Positions 17,052-24,804 are shown, counted from the first letter of the stretch. The stretch is DNA of 35,528 nucleotides from Mesostigma viride (GCA_009746045.1 RPFO01000729.1:1-35528), one strand, 5' to 3'. Notes: generated by a model not told the origin, from the sequence alone. Translations and numbers: made by a program.

Positions 17052-17506
17052 AGTTAGATGAGATGCTTAGGCTGACACACGGATTTCCGGCCTGCGCGCC
17101 GCGTATTGCCTACCGCGGCTGAGCGGGACACCTCAGTACAGTACGGCAGGGTGTACGGTACTGAGGTGTCATGTGGACCGATGTGCGGTTAGTGCCAGAC
17201 TGTTCCTAGGTGCTAGCTCGACCCGCCAGGTCTGGTGTAGCCGGGCCTGACGGGCCGAGTCTTAGCTGGATGCTAGTGACGTGGTCGCATGGCATTGCAG
17301 TGTACACTTGTCCACTGGTCGTGTGCTGCAGGTAGCACCGCCATAGGCATATAGGTGTAGCACTGGGGAGTGCCACAGCACCCGAGTCTGCCCAGTTCCA
17401 TTCTGAGCCCTCAGCTTTCATCGCTCTCTCATTGTATTATTGTAATACAATCATCATTCGCTCTCAGCTTTCGCAGTTGTTCGTCGTCCCTAGTCTCCAT
17501 CCAACT
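17052..17506 (+). repeat. 3' LTR (455 bp)
   Basis: It matches the 5' LTR in length and, by eye, at every base. It ends CATCCAACT and is followed directly by the right-hand GATGT duplication. Confidence 0.9.
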
Positions 17507-17511
17507 GATGT
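17507..17511 (+). repeat. Target-site duplication GATGT, right copy
   Basis: It matches 15036-15040. The ATG inside the duplicated bases happens to be in frame with the following coding stretch. Confidence 0.85.
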
Positions 17512-17918
17512 TCCCGAGGAAATGGGTGACGGAGATTTACGTGGACGGGACGGCCGCCGCGATCCGTTCGCGGTCGACACGCGATCCTCAGACGTGGAGA
17601 TCCAACGCCTCGAAAGCCTTGAAAAACGTCCCGTGGGAGACGCTGGGATCGACCCCCGTTTCGGATGGCAACGCGCTCGGATTGTTCTTGGCGAATTGCA
17701 ACGTGGCGGTCAAAACGGGCGTGTGGACTCCTGTTTCGAGACAGATACGGTCCATGAAGAGCAGCGGGGTGATAGGGTTGGACACGGAGAATTCGTTGCT
17801 TACGTTCGTGGACACGTGGTTCAAACCTGTCGGACAGGCCGGGCTCTCGGCGAGGGAGCAGATGCGGTCTCTGGTGGAGAAGATATCGTCTATCGTTCCA
17901 CTGCCGTCTCACAAGTAG
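17508..17918 (+). CDS. 3' part of the ADP-ribosyltransferase-like gene, cut off by the retrotransposon
   Basis: A 136-aa frame that begins with the ATG in the target duplication. It is in register with the reading frame that stops at 15042, if the element and one copy of the duplication are ignored. It has a mixed alpha/beta look (KWVTEIYVDG, WETLGSTPVSDG, GLDTENSLLTFVDTWF) and ends PLPSHK. It has no recognisable domain. It could still be expressed from the ATG or from LTR promoter activity. The alternative, a separate small gene with its own start here, is less likely because no other stop separates the two halves. Confidence 0.6.
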   Translation: MFPRKWVTEIYVDGTAAAIRSRSTRDPQTWRSNASKALKNVPWETLGSTPVSDGNALGLFLANCNVAVKTGVWTPVSRQIRSMKSSGVIGLDTENSLLTFVDTWFKPVGQAGLSAREQMRSLVEKISSIVPLPSHK

Positions 17919-17923
17919 AGTCG

Positions 17924-18289
17924 GTACGGAATTTCTGACCTCTTGTCTACTCGGTAGTACCTTCCACTGCCACTTGTCCTACGTGGTACGGAATTCCATA
18001 ATCCGTTCGTACGGGTGAGGTCCCGCACTAGTATTTTTTTTTAGGCCGATTAAGTTATTTTTTTGGGAAAGGGAAAGAGGGAGAGAGAGAGAGACGGGTC
18101 GACCGCCTCGGAGCAGACGCATGTACGGAATTCTCGACCTCTTGTCTACTCGGTAGTACCTTCCACAGTAAATGGTCGTACATGGTACGGAATTCAAGAA
18201 TCCGTTCGTACGGGTGAGGTCCCGCACTAGTATTTTTTTTTAGGTTGATTAAGTTATTTTTTTGGGAAAGGGAAAGAGAGAAAGAGAGA
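17924..18289 (+). repeat. Tandem repeat, two units of about 199 bp
   Basis: Unit one starts at 17924 and unit two at 18123. Both read GTACGGAATT, then CTCTTGTCTACTCGGTAGTACC, a less similar stretch, then CCGTTCGTACGGGTGAGGT, a poly-T run, TTAAGTTATTTTTTTGGG and a GA-rich purine tract. Differences are scattered, so the copies are not recent. Neither unit encodes a convincing protein. It may be a regulatory or replication element, or a decayed mobile repeat. Confidence 0.8.
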
Positions 18290-18325
18290 CAGACCATCGA
18301 GTACACGCTGGCTGTCAAAATCCCG

Positions 18326-18410
18326 GCCAAGAAATTCTTTTTGTTTCTGACTTTTAAGAATACTAGTGCAGGACCTCACCCGTACGAACGGATACAGTGT
18401 TTCCGTACAG
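18326..18410 (-). repeat. Inverted copy of the repeat core, first
   Basis: On the plus strand this reads AATACTAGTGC, GGACCTCACCCGTACG and ends TTTCCGTAC. This is the reverse complement of the core of the tandem units. It begins with a GAAATTCTTTTTGTTT stretch shared with the second inverted copy. Confidence 0.75.
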
Positions 18411-18590
18411 CAAATGAATCTAATAACTGGATGTAAGAAGCAAGCATAACGAGGTCGACAAATTCCGTACCTTCGGCTGCTGAGTGTGTCGCGGACCCGT
18501 ACCCATGAAGACGAAGAAGTGCAAGGACTTTGATGTGCGACCTTCGGGCCCCACATCAACCCCCGGCACATCTTCGGCGTCTTGTACGAG

Positions 18591-18672
18591 CCAGAAAATT
18601 CTTTTTGTTTTGGTGTTTTCAGAATACTAGTGCGGGACCTCACCCGTACGTACGGCTTCGAGGATTCCGTAC
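18591..18672 (-). repeat. Inverted copy of the repeat core, second
   Basis: It has the same order as the copy at 18326, including AGAATACTAGTGCGGGACC and GATTCCGTACC. It lies about 264 bases after the first inverted copy. Forward and inverted copies together could form long stem structures. Confidence 0.75.
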
Positions 18673-18768
18673 CGCCCAACCCAATACAGATACGACGCTA
18701 CTACTGGTACTACAGAGGTCTCCGATTTCCGTACGTGGTGGTGTGTACGGACTGCCGTGACCCGTACC

Positions 18769-19179
18769 TCATCCTATGATGGCGACGATGAGCATCGTGC
18801 TCGCCGCGATGATCCTCATCGCCTTCGTCGCCTCCCGCTGGACCAACACCTCGTCGCTGCCCGGCTTTGTGATGGAGTTGGGCCTGCCGTATATCAGGGT
18901 GTGGACGACGTCCAAGAATCTGTAGCTCTTGGGCTTGATGATGGAGAGGATGGCGACCGCCACGAGGACGATGGCCAACTTCGCGAAAAGAACGGGCTTG
19001 TACACCTTTTTCAGCAACGCCACGATCCTGGACCCCCACCCTCGGTCACCTGCAATAAACCCGGCTTGTGCCGCGGCGTTGACTGGGTCCGAGGCTTGTT
19101 GCCGCAGTGGGTTGGCACCATCCGCCATTTGTCCCACATCCGTAAAGGGTATTTCGTAAGGAATCACTCTGTTGGCCAT
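18769..19179 (-). CDS. Membrane protein with C-terminal spans
   Basis: A 136-aa protein from the ATG at 19179. The first 55 residues are polar. A hydrophobic segment lies at about 68-86 (LFAKLAIVLVAVAILSII) and a second at the extreme C-terminus (IIAASTMLIVAIIG). The region between is charged. A TATATATA string lies 7-14 bases before the start. It is first in a run of three minus-strand membrane protein genes, perhaps transcribed together or each from its own close-spaced promoter. Confidence 0.65.
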   Translation of the reverse strand: MANRVIPYEIPFTDVGQMADGANPLRQQASDPVNAAAQAGFIAGDRGWGSRIVALLKKVYKPVLFAKLAIVLVAVAILSIIKPKSYRFLDVVHTLIYGRPNSITKPGSDEVLVQREATKAMRIIAASTMLIVAIIG

Positions 19180-19185
19180 CCCGGC

Positions 19186-19193
19186 TATATATA
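19186..19193 (-). promoter_or_regulatory. TATATATA box
   Basis: It lies 7 bases upstream of the ATG at 19179 on the minus strand. This short spacing is one of the clearest examples of the close-spaced promoter-like class. Confidence 0.45.
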
Positions 19194-19203
19194 CTCGCGT
19201 AGA

Positions 19204-19458
19204 TTAGAATACGGACATCAGGATCACGTTGGCCACGGCCGTCCACTGCATCGCGGGCGTCACCACCATATCCTTCTTATCCTCCGCGGGCCTCCCGAAC
19301 CCCGCGAAGAAGAACGCGTCCTTCACGGACGGTTGCGACCCCTCGTTCGCCCGGCGACTCAGCATGTAGATGATCCCCACGCTCAGGCCGAAGATCGCCA
19401 CCTTGACAAAGTTCATGAACCGGAACAGGTCGTTGCGGAAGTTGCCAAAGTAGGTCAT
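19204..19458 (-). CDS. Small membrane protein
   Basis: An 84-aa protein from the ATG at 19458. It has a Phe/Asn-rich start (TYFGNFRNDLFRFMNF) and a hydrophobic segment at about 18-33 (VKVAIFGLSVGIIYML). A charged middle contains KDAFFFAGFGRPAEDKK, then a second weak hydrophobic stretch ends the protein (AVANVILMSVF). It lies between two other membrane protein genes on the same strand. Family not recognised. Confidence 0.6.
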   Translation of the reverse strand: MTYFGNFRNDLFRFMNFVKVAIFGLSVGIIYMLSRRANEGSQPSVKDAFFFAGFGRPAEDKKDMVVTPAMQWTAVANVILMSVF

Positions 19459-19485
19459 GATTCATACAGTATGCGCGAGTCTTTT

Positions 19486-19839
19486 TTACACCGTTATGGC
19501 CACCACCCACGCGGCGTACATCACGGCCGCGATAATGAGTACGTTGAGATACGCCATGAAGCTCTTCGAAAACAACACCCCGGTCTTCATCCACGTGTCA
19601 AAAAACGCCAAACCAACAGCAAGAAAGGCGGGAATGCTGCTAAACTTCAGCTGCTTAATACGATACTCGCGGTCAACGGATTTGGCACGCGACTTTATCA
19701 TAGAGGCGATCATGGGGAACGAGGCCACCATAATGCAAGTGGCCAGGTTGGTACGGAAGGCAAACGTCAGGTCACTGAGAAAGTCATTTGGGGTAGCAAA
19801 CTTCTGAAGGGACGCAATGGCGTCGGCGGCGTACGACAT
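19486..19839 (-). CDS. Membrane protein with about three spans
   Basis: A 117-aa protein from the ATG at 19839 (MSYAADAIASL). The frame is open upstream, but this ATG has a GTATAC string 4-14 bases before it, so I prefer it. Hydrophobic segments are at about 34-46 (TCIMVASFPMIAS), 69-83 (SIPAFLAVGLAFFDT) and 96-115 (YLNVLIIAAVMYAAWVVAI). A basic loop KSRAKSVDREYR joins the first two. It is divergent from the lipase gene, with 55 bases between starts. A virion membrane protein is the simplest guess. Confidence 0.65.
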   Translation of the reverse strand: MSYAADAIASLQKFATPNDFLSDLTFAFRTNLATCIMVASFPMIASMIKSRAKSVDREYRIKQLKFSSIPAFLAVGLAFFDTWMKTGVLFSKSFMAYLNVLIIAAVMYAAWVVAITV

Positions 19840-19894
19840 GATAGTAGTATACAGTTTATCCCGCGAAAAAAAAAATCGGACCGATGGAAGGGGA

Positions 19895-20611
19895 ATGGAC
19901 TCGGCTCTCCTGAAACTCATGCGCGACTACGCCTTCATGTCCATGGCCGTCTACATCCCGGGCGTGCGCCCCGAATCCTGGCACATGCTCGACTGGGAAC
20001 ACGGGGGCCGGGGCGCGCTCGTCACCATCCCCAGCAAAAAGAAACAAGTGGTCGTCATCCGAGGGTCCGACCCCACCTCCTTCGACAACTACCGCCGCAA
20101 CTTCGACTGGTCGCTCGAGTACCACCCGCGAGCCGCGTGCAGGCTCCACGCAGGGTACGCCGCGGCCGCCGACCGCATGCTCGAAATCGTCCGCCCGCAG
20201 CTCCTGGACGGGTACGACCTTCACTTGACCGGCCACTCGATGGGCGGGGCGGTCGCCGTCTGCGCCGCCGCACTCATGAAGGGACAGGACGAGCGAGTCA
20301 CCGTCGTGACCTTCGGACAGCCCCGCGTCACGGACCCCGCCGGAGCGAGCCGCGAGAGGGAGTTCGATTACTGGAGGGTCGAGGACGAGGACGACCCCGT
20401 CCCGCACTTCCCGAACCCGCTGACCTTCGCCCACTTCGGCAACGCGCTCGTGTTCCCCCGGGACCGCGCGCGATGGCTGGGCCTGTCGGCCCACCTGGTG
20501 TACGACAACCGACCCGCCCCAGCAGGGTACCTGGGCCGTCTGAACGCCGCCGTGGACGGAACGGCGCCCTTTCGTGTCGAGTGGGAGTCGGAGCGCGCCC
20601 AGGGGGAGTAA
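19895..20611 (+). CDS. Class 3 lipase-like alpha/beta hydrolase
   Basis: A 238-aa protein. These enzymes cut ester bonds in lipids. The nucleophile elbow GHSMGG has Ser115. LHAGY at 84-88 matches the usual H-x-G-[FY] string. Asp167 in EDEDDPVPHFP and His200 in SAHLVY would complete the triad. There is no signal peptide, so it would act inside the cell or in the virion. It has a normal core length for the family. The start is the ATG at 19895; an earlier ATG at 19884 is out of frame. A role in membrane entry, release or lipid use is inferred. The next gene starts 38 bases downstream behind its own TATA box. Confidence 0.88.
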   Translation: MDSALLKLMRDYAFMSMAVYIPGVRPESWHMLDWEHGGRGALVTIPSKKKQVVVIRGSDPTSFDNYRRNFDWSLEYHPRAACRLHAGYAAAADRMLEIVRPQLLDGYDLHLTGHSMGGAVAVCAAALMKGQDERVTVVTFGQPRVTDPAGASREREFDYWRVEDEDDPVPHFPNPLTFAHFGNALVFPRDRARWLGLSAHLVYDNRPAPAGYLGRLNAAVDGTAPFRVEWESERAQGE

Positions 20612-20622
20612 TTTTTCGCCGG

Positions 20623-20628
20623 TATAAG
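20623..20628 (+). promoter_or_regulatory. TATAAG box before the 20650 gene
   Basis: GGTATAAGTAG lies 22-27 bases before the ATG at 20650 in an otherwise GC-rich gap. Confidence 0.5.
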
Positions 20629-20649
20629 TAGTGTGTACAGATCCCGCCC

Positions 20650-20985
20650 ATGTCGTCCGGCAAGAAGGGAGGATACGATTGGTTCGAGGACCTGGTCAAC
20701 TCCCAACACGGCAGCAAGAACGTGAAGACGTCCAAATCGCTCGCCCCATCGACCGTCGTTCGTCACGTGGGCAGCTCGGACGATGAGGAAGAGGAGTACG
20801 AAGATACGGGGTTCGAGGAGGAGAAGAAAGCCCCCGTGGGGCCAGCGCCTTCCAAGGAGAGAGAGGAGAAGAGGCAGGCGGACGACCGAGACGATAGCGT
20901 GAAGAGGTACGTCCGCACCACGTACCGCACGGATCCCTCCTCGGTGCGTCACCCGGGGCTAAAAGATGTTCTCGTGCGTAAGTAG
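20650..20985 (+). CDS. Acidic, probably disordered protein
   Basis: A 111-aa protein. Residues 43-60 are mostly Glu and Asp (SSDDEEEEYEDTGFEEE). The tail is basic and Tyr/Arg-rich (RYVRTTYRTD). Low complexity and lack of hydrophobic core suggest disorder. Such charge-segregated proteins may bind partners or nucleic acid; no specific role can be shown. It ends 7 bases before the next start, which suggests a shared transcript. Confidence 0.6.
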   Translation: MSSGKKGGYDWFEDLVNSQHGSKNVKTSKSLAPSTVVRHVGSSDDEEEEYEDTGFEEEKKAPVGPAPSKEREEKRQADDRDDSVKRYVRTTYRTDPSSVRHPGLKDVLVRK

Positions 20986-20992
20986 CCCGGCC

Positions 20993-21817
20993 ATGAAGAC
21001 GACGCGAGACCACAGCGGAGTGGCGGCGTTGCTCTCCTTCTTCCTGCCTCTGCTGACGCTGGTCACGAGGCTGTACAACTGGATCGTCCGCTCGAACCCC
21101 TTCCAATCGGTCCCCTGTGATGACGAACGCGTTACCGTACAGAGAGCCTACGTGTCCGACCGCAACGACTGGTTCCACGTGGGACGCGAACTAGCCGGGT
21201 ATTTAAACGACCACGGGGGCGTCATGACGGAGCTTCCCCCTCGCGACGTCCTTCGCGCGTGCGATTGCGAGCTGCTCGCCGACGACATAGCCGAGCACAA
21301 GGTCAGTCTCGCGGTGGAGTTTTCCGTGGGAAAGGCGCACTACGCGGTGACGTACTCTCTCGACGGCCCCGTGACCTTTCCCCCCCTGTGGCTTACGAGG
21401 GTGGGAGACGAAGACCCCCTTCCGCGACTTGCGTTCCAGCGAGGCGCGCTTTCTTCGGTGGTGTTATCCGCAATCCTCACGGACGACGAGGGGCGCGAGA
21501 CGGACGTGACCACGGACGTGGTGGCGTGTCAAGGTCCCGACAAGGACTTCTACGAGTTCGCCGGGGTGCCCCAGTACGCCTGGTGCGTGATCAGGTACCT
21601 CGAGATCAAGCATCAGAACCGTCAAGCCCTGCGTCTGATAGGGAAGAGGCCGACGTGTGGCGTGGTCCACCCTCGCCTGGCGGTCTCCGAGGACGGGGAG
21701 GACTGCCTCGAGTACGTGTCGGATAGCTCTCCCGAGCCCAAGAGGTCGCTGCGACTCATATTCGGGGACGGGGACGCGGTGGAGTACACGAACGCGGACA
21801 AGAAAGTGATCGACTGA
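20993..21817 (+). CDS. Unknown protein with N-terminal membrane anchor
   Basis: A 274-aa protein from the ATG at 20993, 7 bases after the previous stop. An ATG at 20966 would add nine residues and overlap the previous gene. A hydrophobic segment at about 9-25 (VAALLSFFLPLLTLVTR) could anchor it. The rest is mixed beta and alpha with many Asp/Glu. No motif is recognised. The VLTF2-like gene follows 16 bases later, so the three genes from 20650 may be one unit. Confidence 0.65.
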   Translation: MKTTRDHSGVAALLSFFLPLLTLVTRLYNWIVRSNPFQSVPCDDERVTVQRAYVSDRNDWFHVGRELAGYLNDHGGVMTELPPRDVLRACDCELLADDIAEHKVSLAVEFSVGKAHYAVTYSLDGPVTFPPLWLTRVGDEDPLPRLAFQRGALSSVVLSAILTDDEGRETDVTTDVVACQGPDKDFYEFAGVPQYAWCVIRYLEIKHQNRQALRLIGKRPTCGVVHPRLAVSEDGEDCLEYVSDSSPEPKRSLRLIFGDGDAVEYTNADKKVID

Positions 21818-21833
21818 GGACCGAGACGTGCGC

Positions 21834-22603
21834 ATGGCGGACGACGAAGCCGGACCGGGGTTCTCCTTCGACGAGGTCAACGATGTCCAGGACCGCCACG
21901 TGTCCTATACGATGCCCTACCGCGTGCTGCGTGCCGCGCCTCTCCTGTCCTTGCTCGACAAATCCGGGCACTCCACGTGGCCAGAAAAGACGGACGTCTG
22001 TTGCTGGCACTGCTGCCACCCGTTCTCCAACGTTCCCGCCCCCTACCGGTCAAGTACAAGGAGGGCAAGGGCTTCCTCGTGAAGGGTGTGTTCTGCAGTT
22101 TCGCGTGTGCCAAGGCGTACAATCTAGAGTCTTCGTGTTCCCTGAAAGAGGTTCGTAACACGTGGTTGTTCCATATGACGTTCAAGTTATGGAAAGCGAA
22201 TCCCAAGGTGTCTGGGGCGTCGTTCCCCGGTATACGGGCGGCGCCCCCGAGGACCTTTCTGAAGATGTTCGGAGGGGACATGACCATAGAAGAGTTTAGG
22301 AACCCGGACCCCGTGGAGCTGCACCGATTGCTAGACCCGCCGTTCTCGATGGAGGTGATTCAGCAAGTCCACTGCGTCTACGCCATCAACGAGAAGGACC
22401 GGTCCATGAAGAGGAGCGCCATCGTCCGCGAGCCGACGGTCCGCGAGGTAGACCCGAAGAGGAGGGAGTCCGACCCCCCCAAACTCGCTCTGAAGAGGAG
22501 CAGGGCCACGGCCGACCCGAAGAACAGTCTAGACAAGTTCTTAGGCATCAAACGCACCAAGTCGCGAGTTCCTACGGTTGCAATTGGAGACGTGAAAAAA
22601 TAA
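21834..22603 (+). CDS. Viral late transcription factor 2 (VLTF2/A1L-like), with an apparent frameshift
   Basis: From the ATG at 21834 the frame holds DVCCWHCCHPF (C56, C57, H59, C60, C61, H62), the start of the zinc finger shared by VLTF2 proteins. After the C5 run at 22039-22043 the matching continuation, VKGVFCSFACAKAYN, lies in a frame shifted as by one missing base. Known VLTF2 proteins activate late genes in poxviruses and other Nucleocytoviricota. The C-terminus is basic and disordered (RRESDPPKLALKRSR). Expected total is about 256 residues. This core gene supports the virus assignment. The shift is probably a sequence error, but decay of an endogenous copy remains possible. Confidence 0.82.
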
Positions 22604-22634
22604 TATCTTTATTAATGAATATACACACATTCTA

Positions 22635-22784
22635 ATGGCACGCAAGAGAGTCGGACGAGCGAAAGGCGCGGCCGCCGTCAACAAGAACCCGTGGCTGCGT
22701 CACGTCTACCACGTGAAGGCCAGTCATAAGGGGATGAAGTACGGAGACGTCCTGCGTCTGGCCGCCAAGTCCTACAAAAAGTAG
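22635..22784 (+). CDS. 49-aa basic NPW-type chromatin or packaging protein
   Basis: A short gene with MARKRVGRAKG at the start, NPWLRHVYHVK in the middle and SYKK at the end. The NPW...HV...Y...L..A...Y pattern resembles small conserved proteins of giant viruses that are thought to bind DNA. Ten of the 49 residues are Lys and five Arg. The start lies 31 bases after the VLTF2 stop, behind an AT-rich stretch with TATCTTTATTAATG. It ends 15 bases before the stop of the minus-strand SET locus. Confidence 0.7.
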   Translation: MARKRVGRAKGAAAVNKNPWLRHVYHVKASHKGMKYGDVLRLAAKSYKK

Positions 22785-22799
22785 ACAGAACTAGAACCT

Positions 22800-23944
22800 C
22801 TAGAGAGCGTCATAGTCGATCCCAATCTTCCGGATCATGGCAAAGTCCACCTCCGTGAGGTGGTAGAACCGCAGCCGCGCCTGCGAGGAAGTCCGGGCGG
22901 TGCGAGAAGGCTGCACCCTCGTGGGCTGGACCGAGGGCCTGCCCACCCACCACTCAGGCCACGAGCCCGTGGTCGCCCGCGTGTTGTGGGCCTTGAGGAA
23001 CTTGAGAAGCCCCTTGGCCTTCTGGATCATCTTCGCCTTGGTCTGCACCTGCTCGGCCACGCTGCGGCGTAACTTGGCGTCCATGTCGATGTGGTAGGAC
23101 TCCCCGTAGTCCCACACGATCTCCTCGCCTGGGTAGATGTGCCGGATGGCACGCAGCCCGTCGCCAAGGAACACGCAGTTGGGCTCCTCCTTGCTGCCGT
23201 GGGGGTCGTTGGCCATGTGCGCGTAGAAGGCCGGGTACTTCATCCCTTGAGTCTCGATAGCAGGCGGTTGCCCCCCGTCCACCTGCACGCCGTTCAAATC
23301 GATGAGCATGTCGGCGTGATCGAGGCACTCCAACAATGTGTTGCGAACCCACGTGTAAAGGATTTCTGGTGACTCGATCGCCATGATGTCCATCGCACTG
23401 TTGCAGCATTGCTGGAACTCCTCGTTGGAGAACGACATGCGCTCAAACGCCTCCCACTCAGCGTCGTCGCCCTGCGGCCCAATGGTGCGACCCACGTATG
23501 TCGCAAACGCCTGCCCCCTGGCGATGAACCGGTCCGCGTACAGCCCCGCCCCGCTGTACCCCATGCCGGCGAGCAGCTTGCTCTCTGCGACTCGCAGCCA
23601 CGGAACCGTGGCGCCGTTGCGGAGGACCGCCTTCACGAGGACGTTGCCGTTGGCTTCTTCTTCGTGCACGACGCGAGAGGGGCGTCCATAGGCGTCTCGG
23701 CTTGGGACTCAGGGACACCGGGGGCGCCTCGTATGGAGCACAAGAAGTTGTACACCTGGATGGCGAGGAGCCGCTCTTCGAAGGAGCTTTCGTAGGACAG
23801 CGGCAGTGCGTTGGCGTGGTTCGCTCGCAGCTCGGCGACATTGACGTTGTCAGGCACGAAGAAGGCCGGCGGGCGTGGATAAACGGGAGGCGCTTTGCCG
23901 AAATACCGTGCGGGTTGTCGTTTGTATGCGGAAAATTCCGCCAT
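22800..23944 (-). CDS. SET-domain protein with extra N-terminal part, one apparent frameshift
   Basis: The C-terminal frame (22800 to about 23680) carries a SET domain: GYSGAGLYADRFIARGQ near its start, HMANDPHGSKEEPN in the middle and GEEIVWDYGESY toward the end. These match the cofactor pocket and NH-x-x-PN region of protein lysine methyltransferases. It lacks an ATG near its own start. Upstream, a frame from the ATG at 23944 (MAEFSAYKRQP) runs to 23633. The two are off by one base, and the G4 run at 23679-23682 is a likely site. I read one gene of about 380 codons. A TATATAAA box lies 55 bases before 23944. Substrates, perhaps host histones as in some viral SET proteins, are unknown. Confidence 0.72.
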
Positions 23945-23998
23945 GGTTTCGTTGTGGAGGCGTCGTGAGAAGAGACCTCGGGGAGGGGAGGGCCTTCG

Positions 23999-24006
23999 TT
24001 TATATA
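23999..24006 (-). promoter_or_regulatory. TATATAAA box of the SET locus
   Basis: On the minus strand TATATAAACG lies about 55 bases before the ATG at 23944, the same spacing as the KilA-N TATA box. This supports 23944 as the true start. Confidence 0.6.
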
Positions 24007-24097
24007 CTTTTTGGGAGACGAACCACGACCACGCAAAGTTCCGGCCGTTACGGCGCGTGCCGGGCACCCGCTCGACCCTAAGGACTCCGAAAAGTCG

Positions 24098-24233
24098 GTA
24101 CGGCCGTGGGACGAACGGTCTCGCAACCACACGTTTTTTCGTCGGCGCTGAGGTGGAAGGTCCTTGGTTTGTCCACGGACACGGGCCGGATTCGGTTTTG
24201 ATTCGTCACGTGTCGTAATGCCGTACGAAATTA
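24098..24233. other. Intergenic stretch with GTACGG copies
   Basis: The 289 bases between 23944 and 24234 hold the SET-locus promoter and two GTACGG/CCGTAC hexamers (24098, 24221). Beyond the TATA box I see no gene. The hexamer cluster continues into the next gene. Confidence 0.5.
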
Positions 24234-24791
24234 ATGTCATGTACTTGTACGATGAGTCTAGGCAGGTATCTTCGGTACACGGAGGGCGGCGAAAACGGCG
24301 TACGGAGATTCGAATATGACAAGGAATTCTCCAAACATGCCGTTCCGGGATTCGCGAGCGCGATCGACACGAATTTCGAAAGGGTACGTCCGGTTCCGAG
24401 ACCGTTTCAACCGGTATCGGAGTCCGCTGCGAAGGAGTACGGAATGGTGGTCCTGCGCAAAGAAGATCTCGAAGCGCTGATCTCGCTGATCGAAGATCTC
24501 AAATCAAGATGCGGGGCCGATACGATGTCAGGCGTCCGTCCACAGAATTCGGCAACCGAGATCTCGAGGCCGTACGAAGGATCTGCCGAATTCGAGGGCC
24601 GTACGCAAGATCCGAGGATTCCAGGTGAGCGTCCGTACGCCCGTGTGCCGGGAGAGCGTCTGACACCTGGCGACGTAGATATGTCCCTCCCGGCGTATAT
24701 TCCGGCCGAGTACGACGGAGCCGTACCGAGTACGGTAGTGTATCCGAATTTCAGATCCGCGCACGGCCCGGGCTGGCTAGGAGGAAACTGA
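24234..24791 (+). CDS. Unknown Pro/Gly-rich protein with a repeated PGER motif
   Basis: A 185-aa protein from the ATG at 24234; 24252 is an alternative (MSLGRYLRYTEGG). It has a helical stretch at about 80-95 (LRKEDLEALISLIEDLKS). A Pro/Tyr/Arg-rich tail contains IPGERPYARVPGERLTPG and ends AHGPGWLGGN. The DNA holds many GTACGG, CCGTAC and GAATTC strings. Such a sequence looks structural or disordered. It ends 19 bases before a 13-bp promoter string and the next gene. No family is recognised. Confidence 0.6.
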   Translation: MSCTCTMSLGRYLRYTEGGENGVRRFEYDKEFSKHAVPGFASAIDTNFERVRPVPRPFQPVSESAAKEYGMVVLRKEDLEALISLIEDLKSRCGADTMSGVRPQNSATEISRPYEGSAEFEGRTQDPRIPGERPYARVPGERLTPGDVDMSLPAYIPAEYDGAVPSTVVYPNFRSAHGPGWLGGN

Positions 24792-24804
24792 CGCGCGGCG
24801 GCAA

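Larger units (their letters stand above)
15041..17506 (+). mobile_element. Copia-like LTR retrotransposon, internally deleted
   Basis: A 2466-bp element flanked by GATGT duplications. It has 455-bp LTRs at both ends that look the same base for base, so insertion is recent. The internal part is 1556 bp. It keeps a possible gag start, a fragment of the Ty1/copia RNase H end and a long non-coding tail. Protease, integrase and reverse transcriptase are missing, so it could move only with help from a complete relative. The LTR ends are AGTT...AACT, not the usual TG...CA. It is inserted in the ADP-ribosyltransferase-like gene. The host genome or a virus carrying the element could be the source. Confidence 0.9.
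17919..18768. other. Non-coding island dense in GTACGG
   Basis: No supported gene is found over 850 bases. I count 16 copies of GTACGG or its complement CCGTAC from 17924 to 18767, against about 0.4 expected by chance. A short frame of about 41 codons from an ATG near 18506 overlaps an inverted repeat and is not convincing. Confidence 0.6.

Noticed and set aside
17979-18330. Short frames in the repeat island that share a NTSAGPHPYER string
   Set aside because: The string recurs because the DNA repeat recurs, in both orientations; the frames do not extend beyond the repeats and differ in their flanks.
18757-20631. Long plus-strand frame of more than 600 codons from 18757
   Set aside because: It crosses three minus-strand membrane genes and the lipase in the wrong frame; the sequence is His/Arg/Pro-rich shadow coding.
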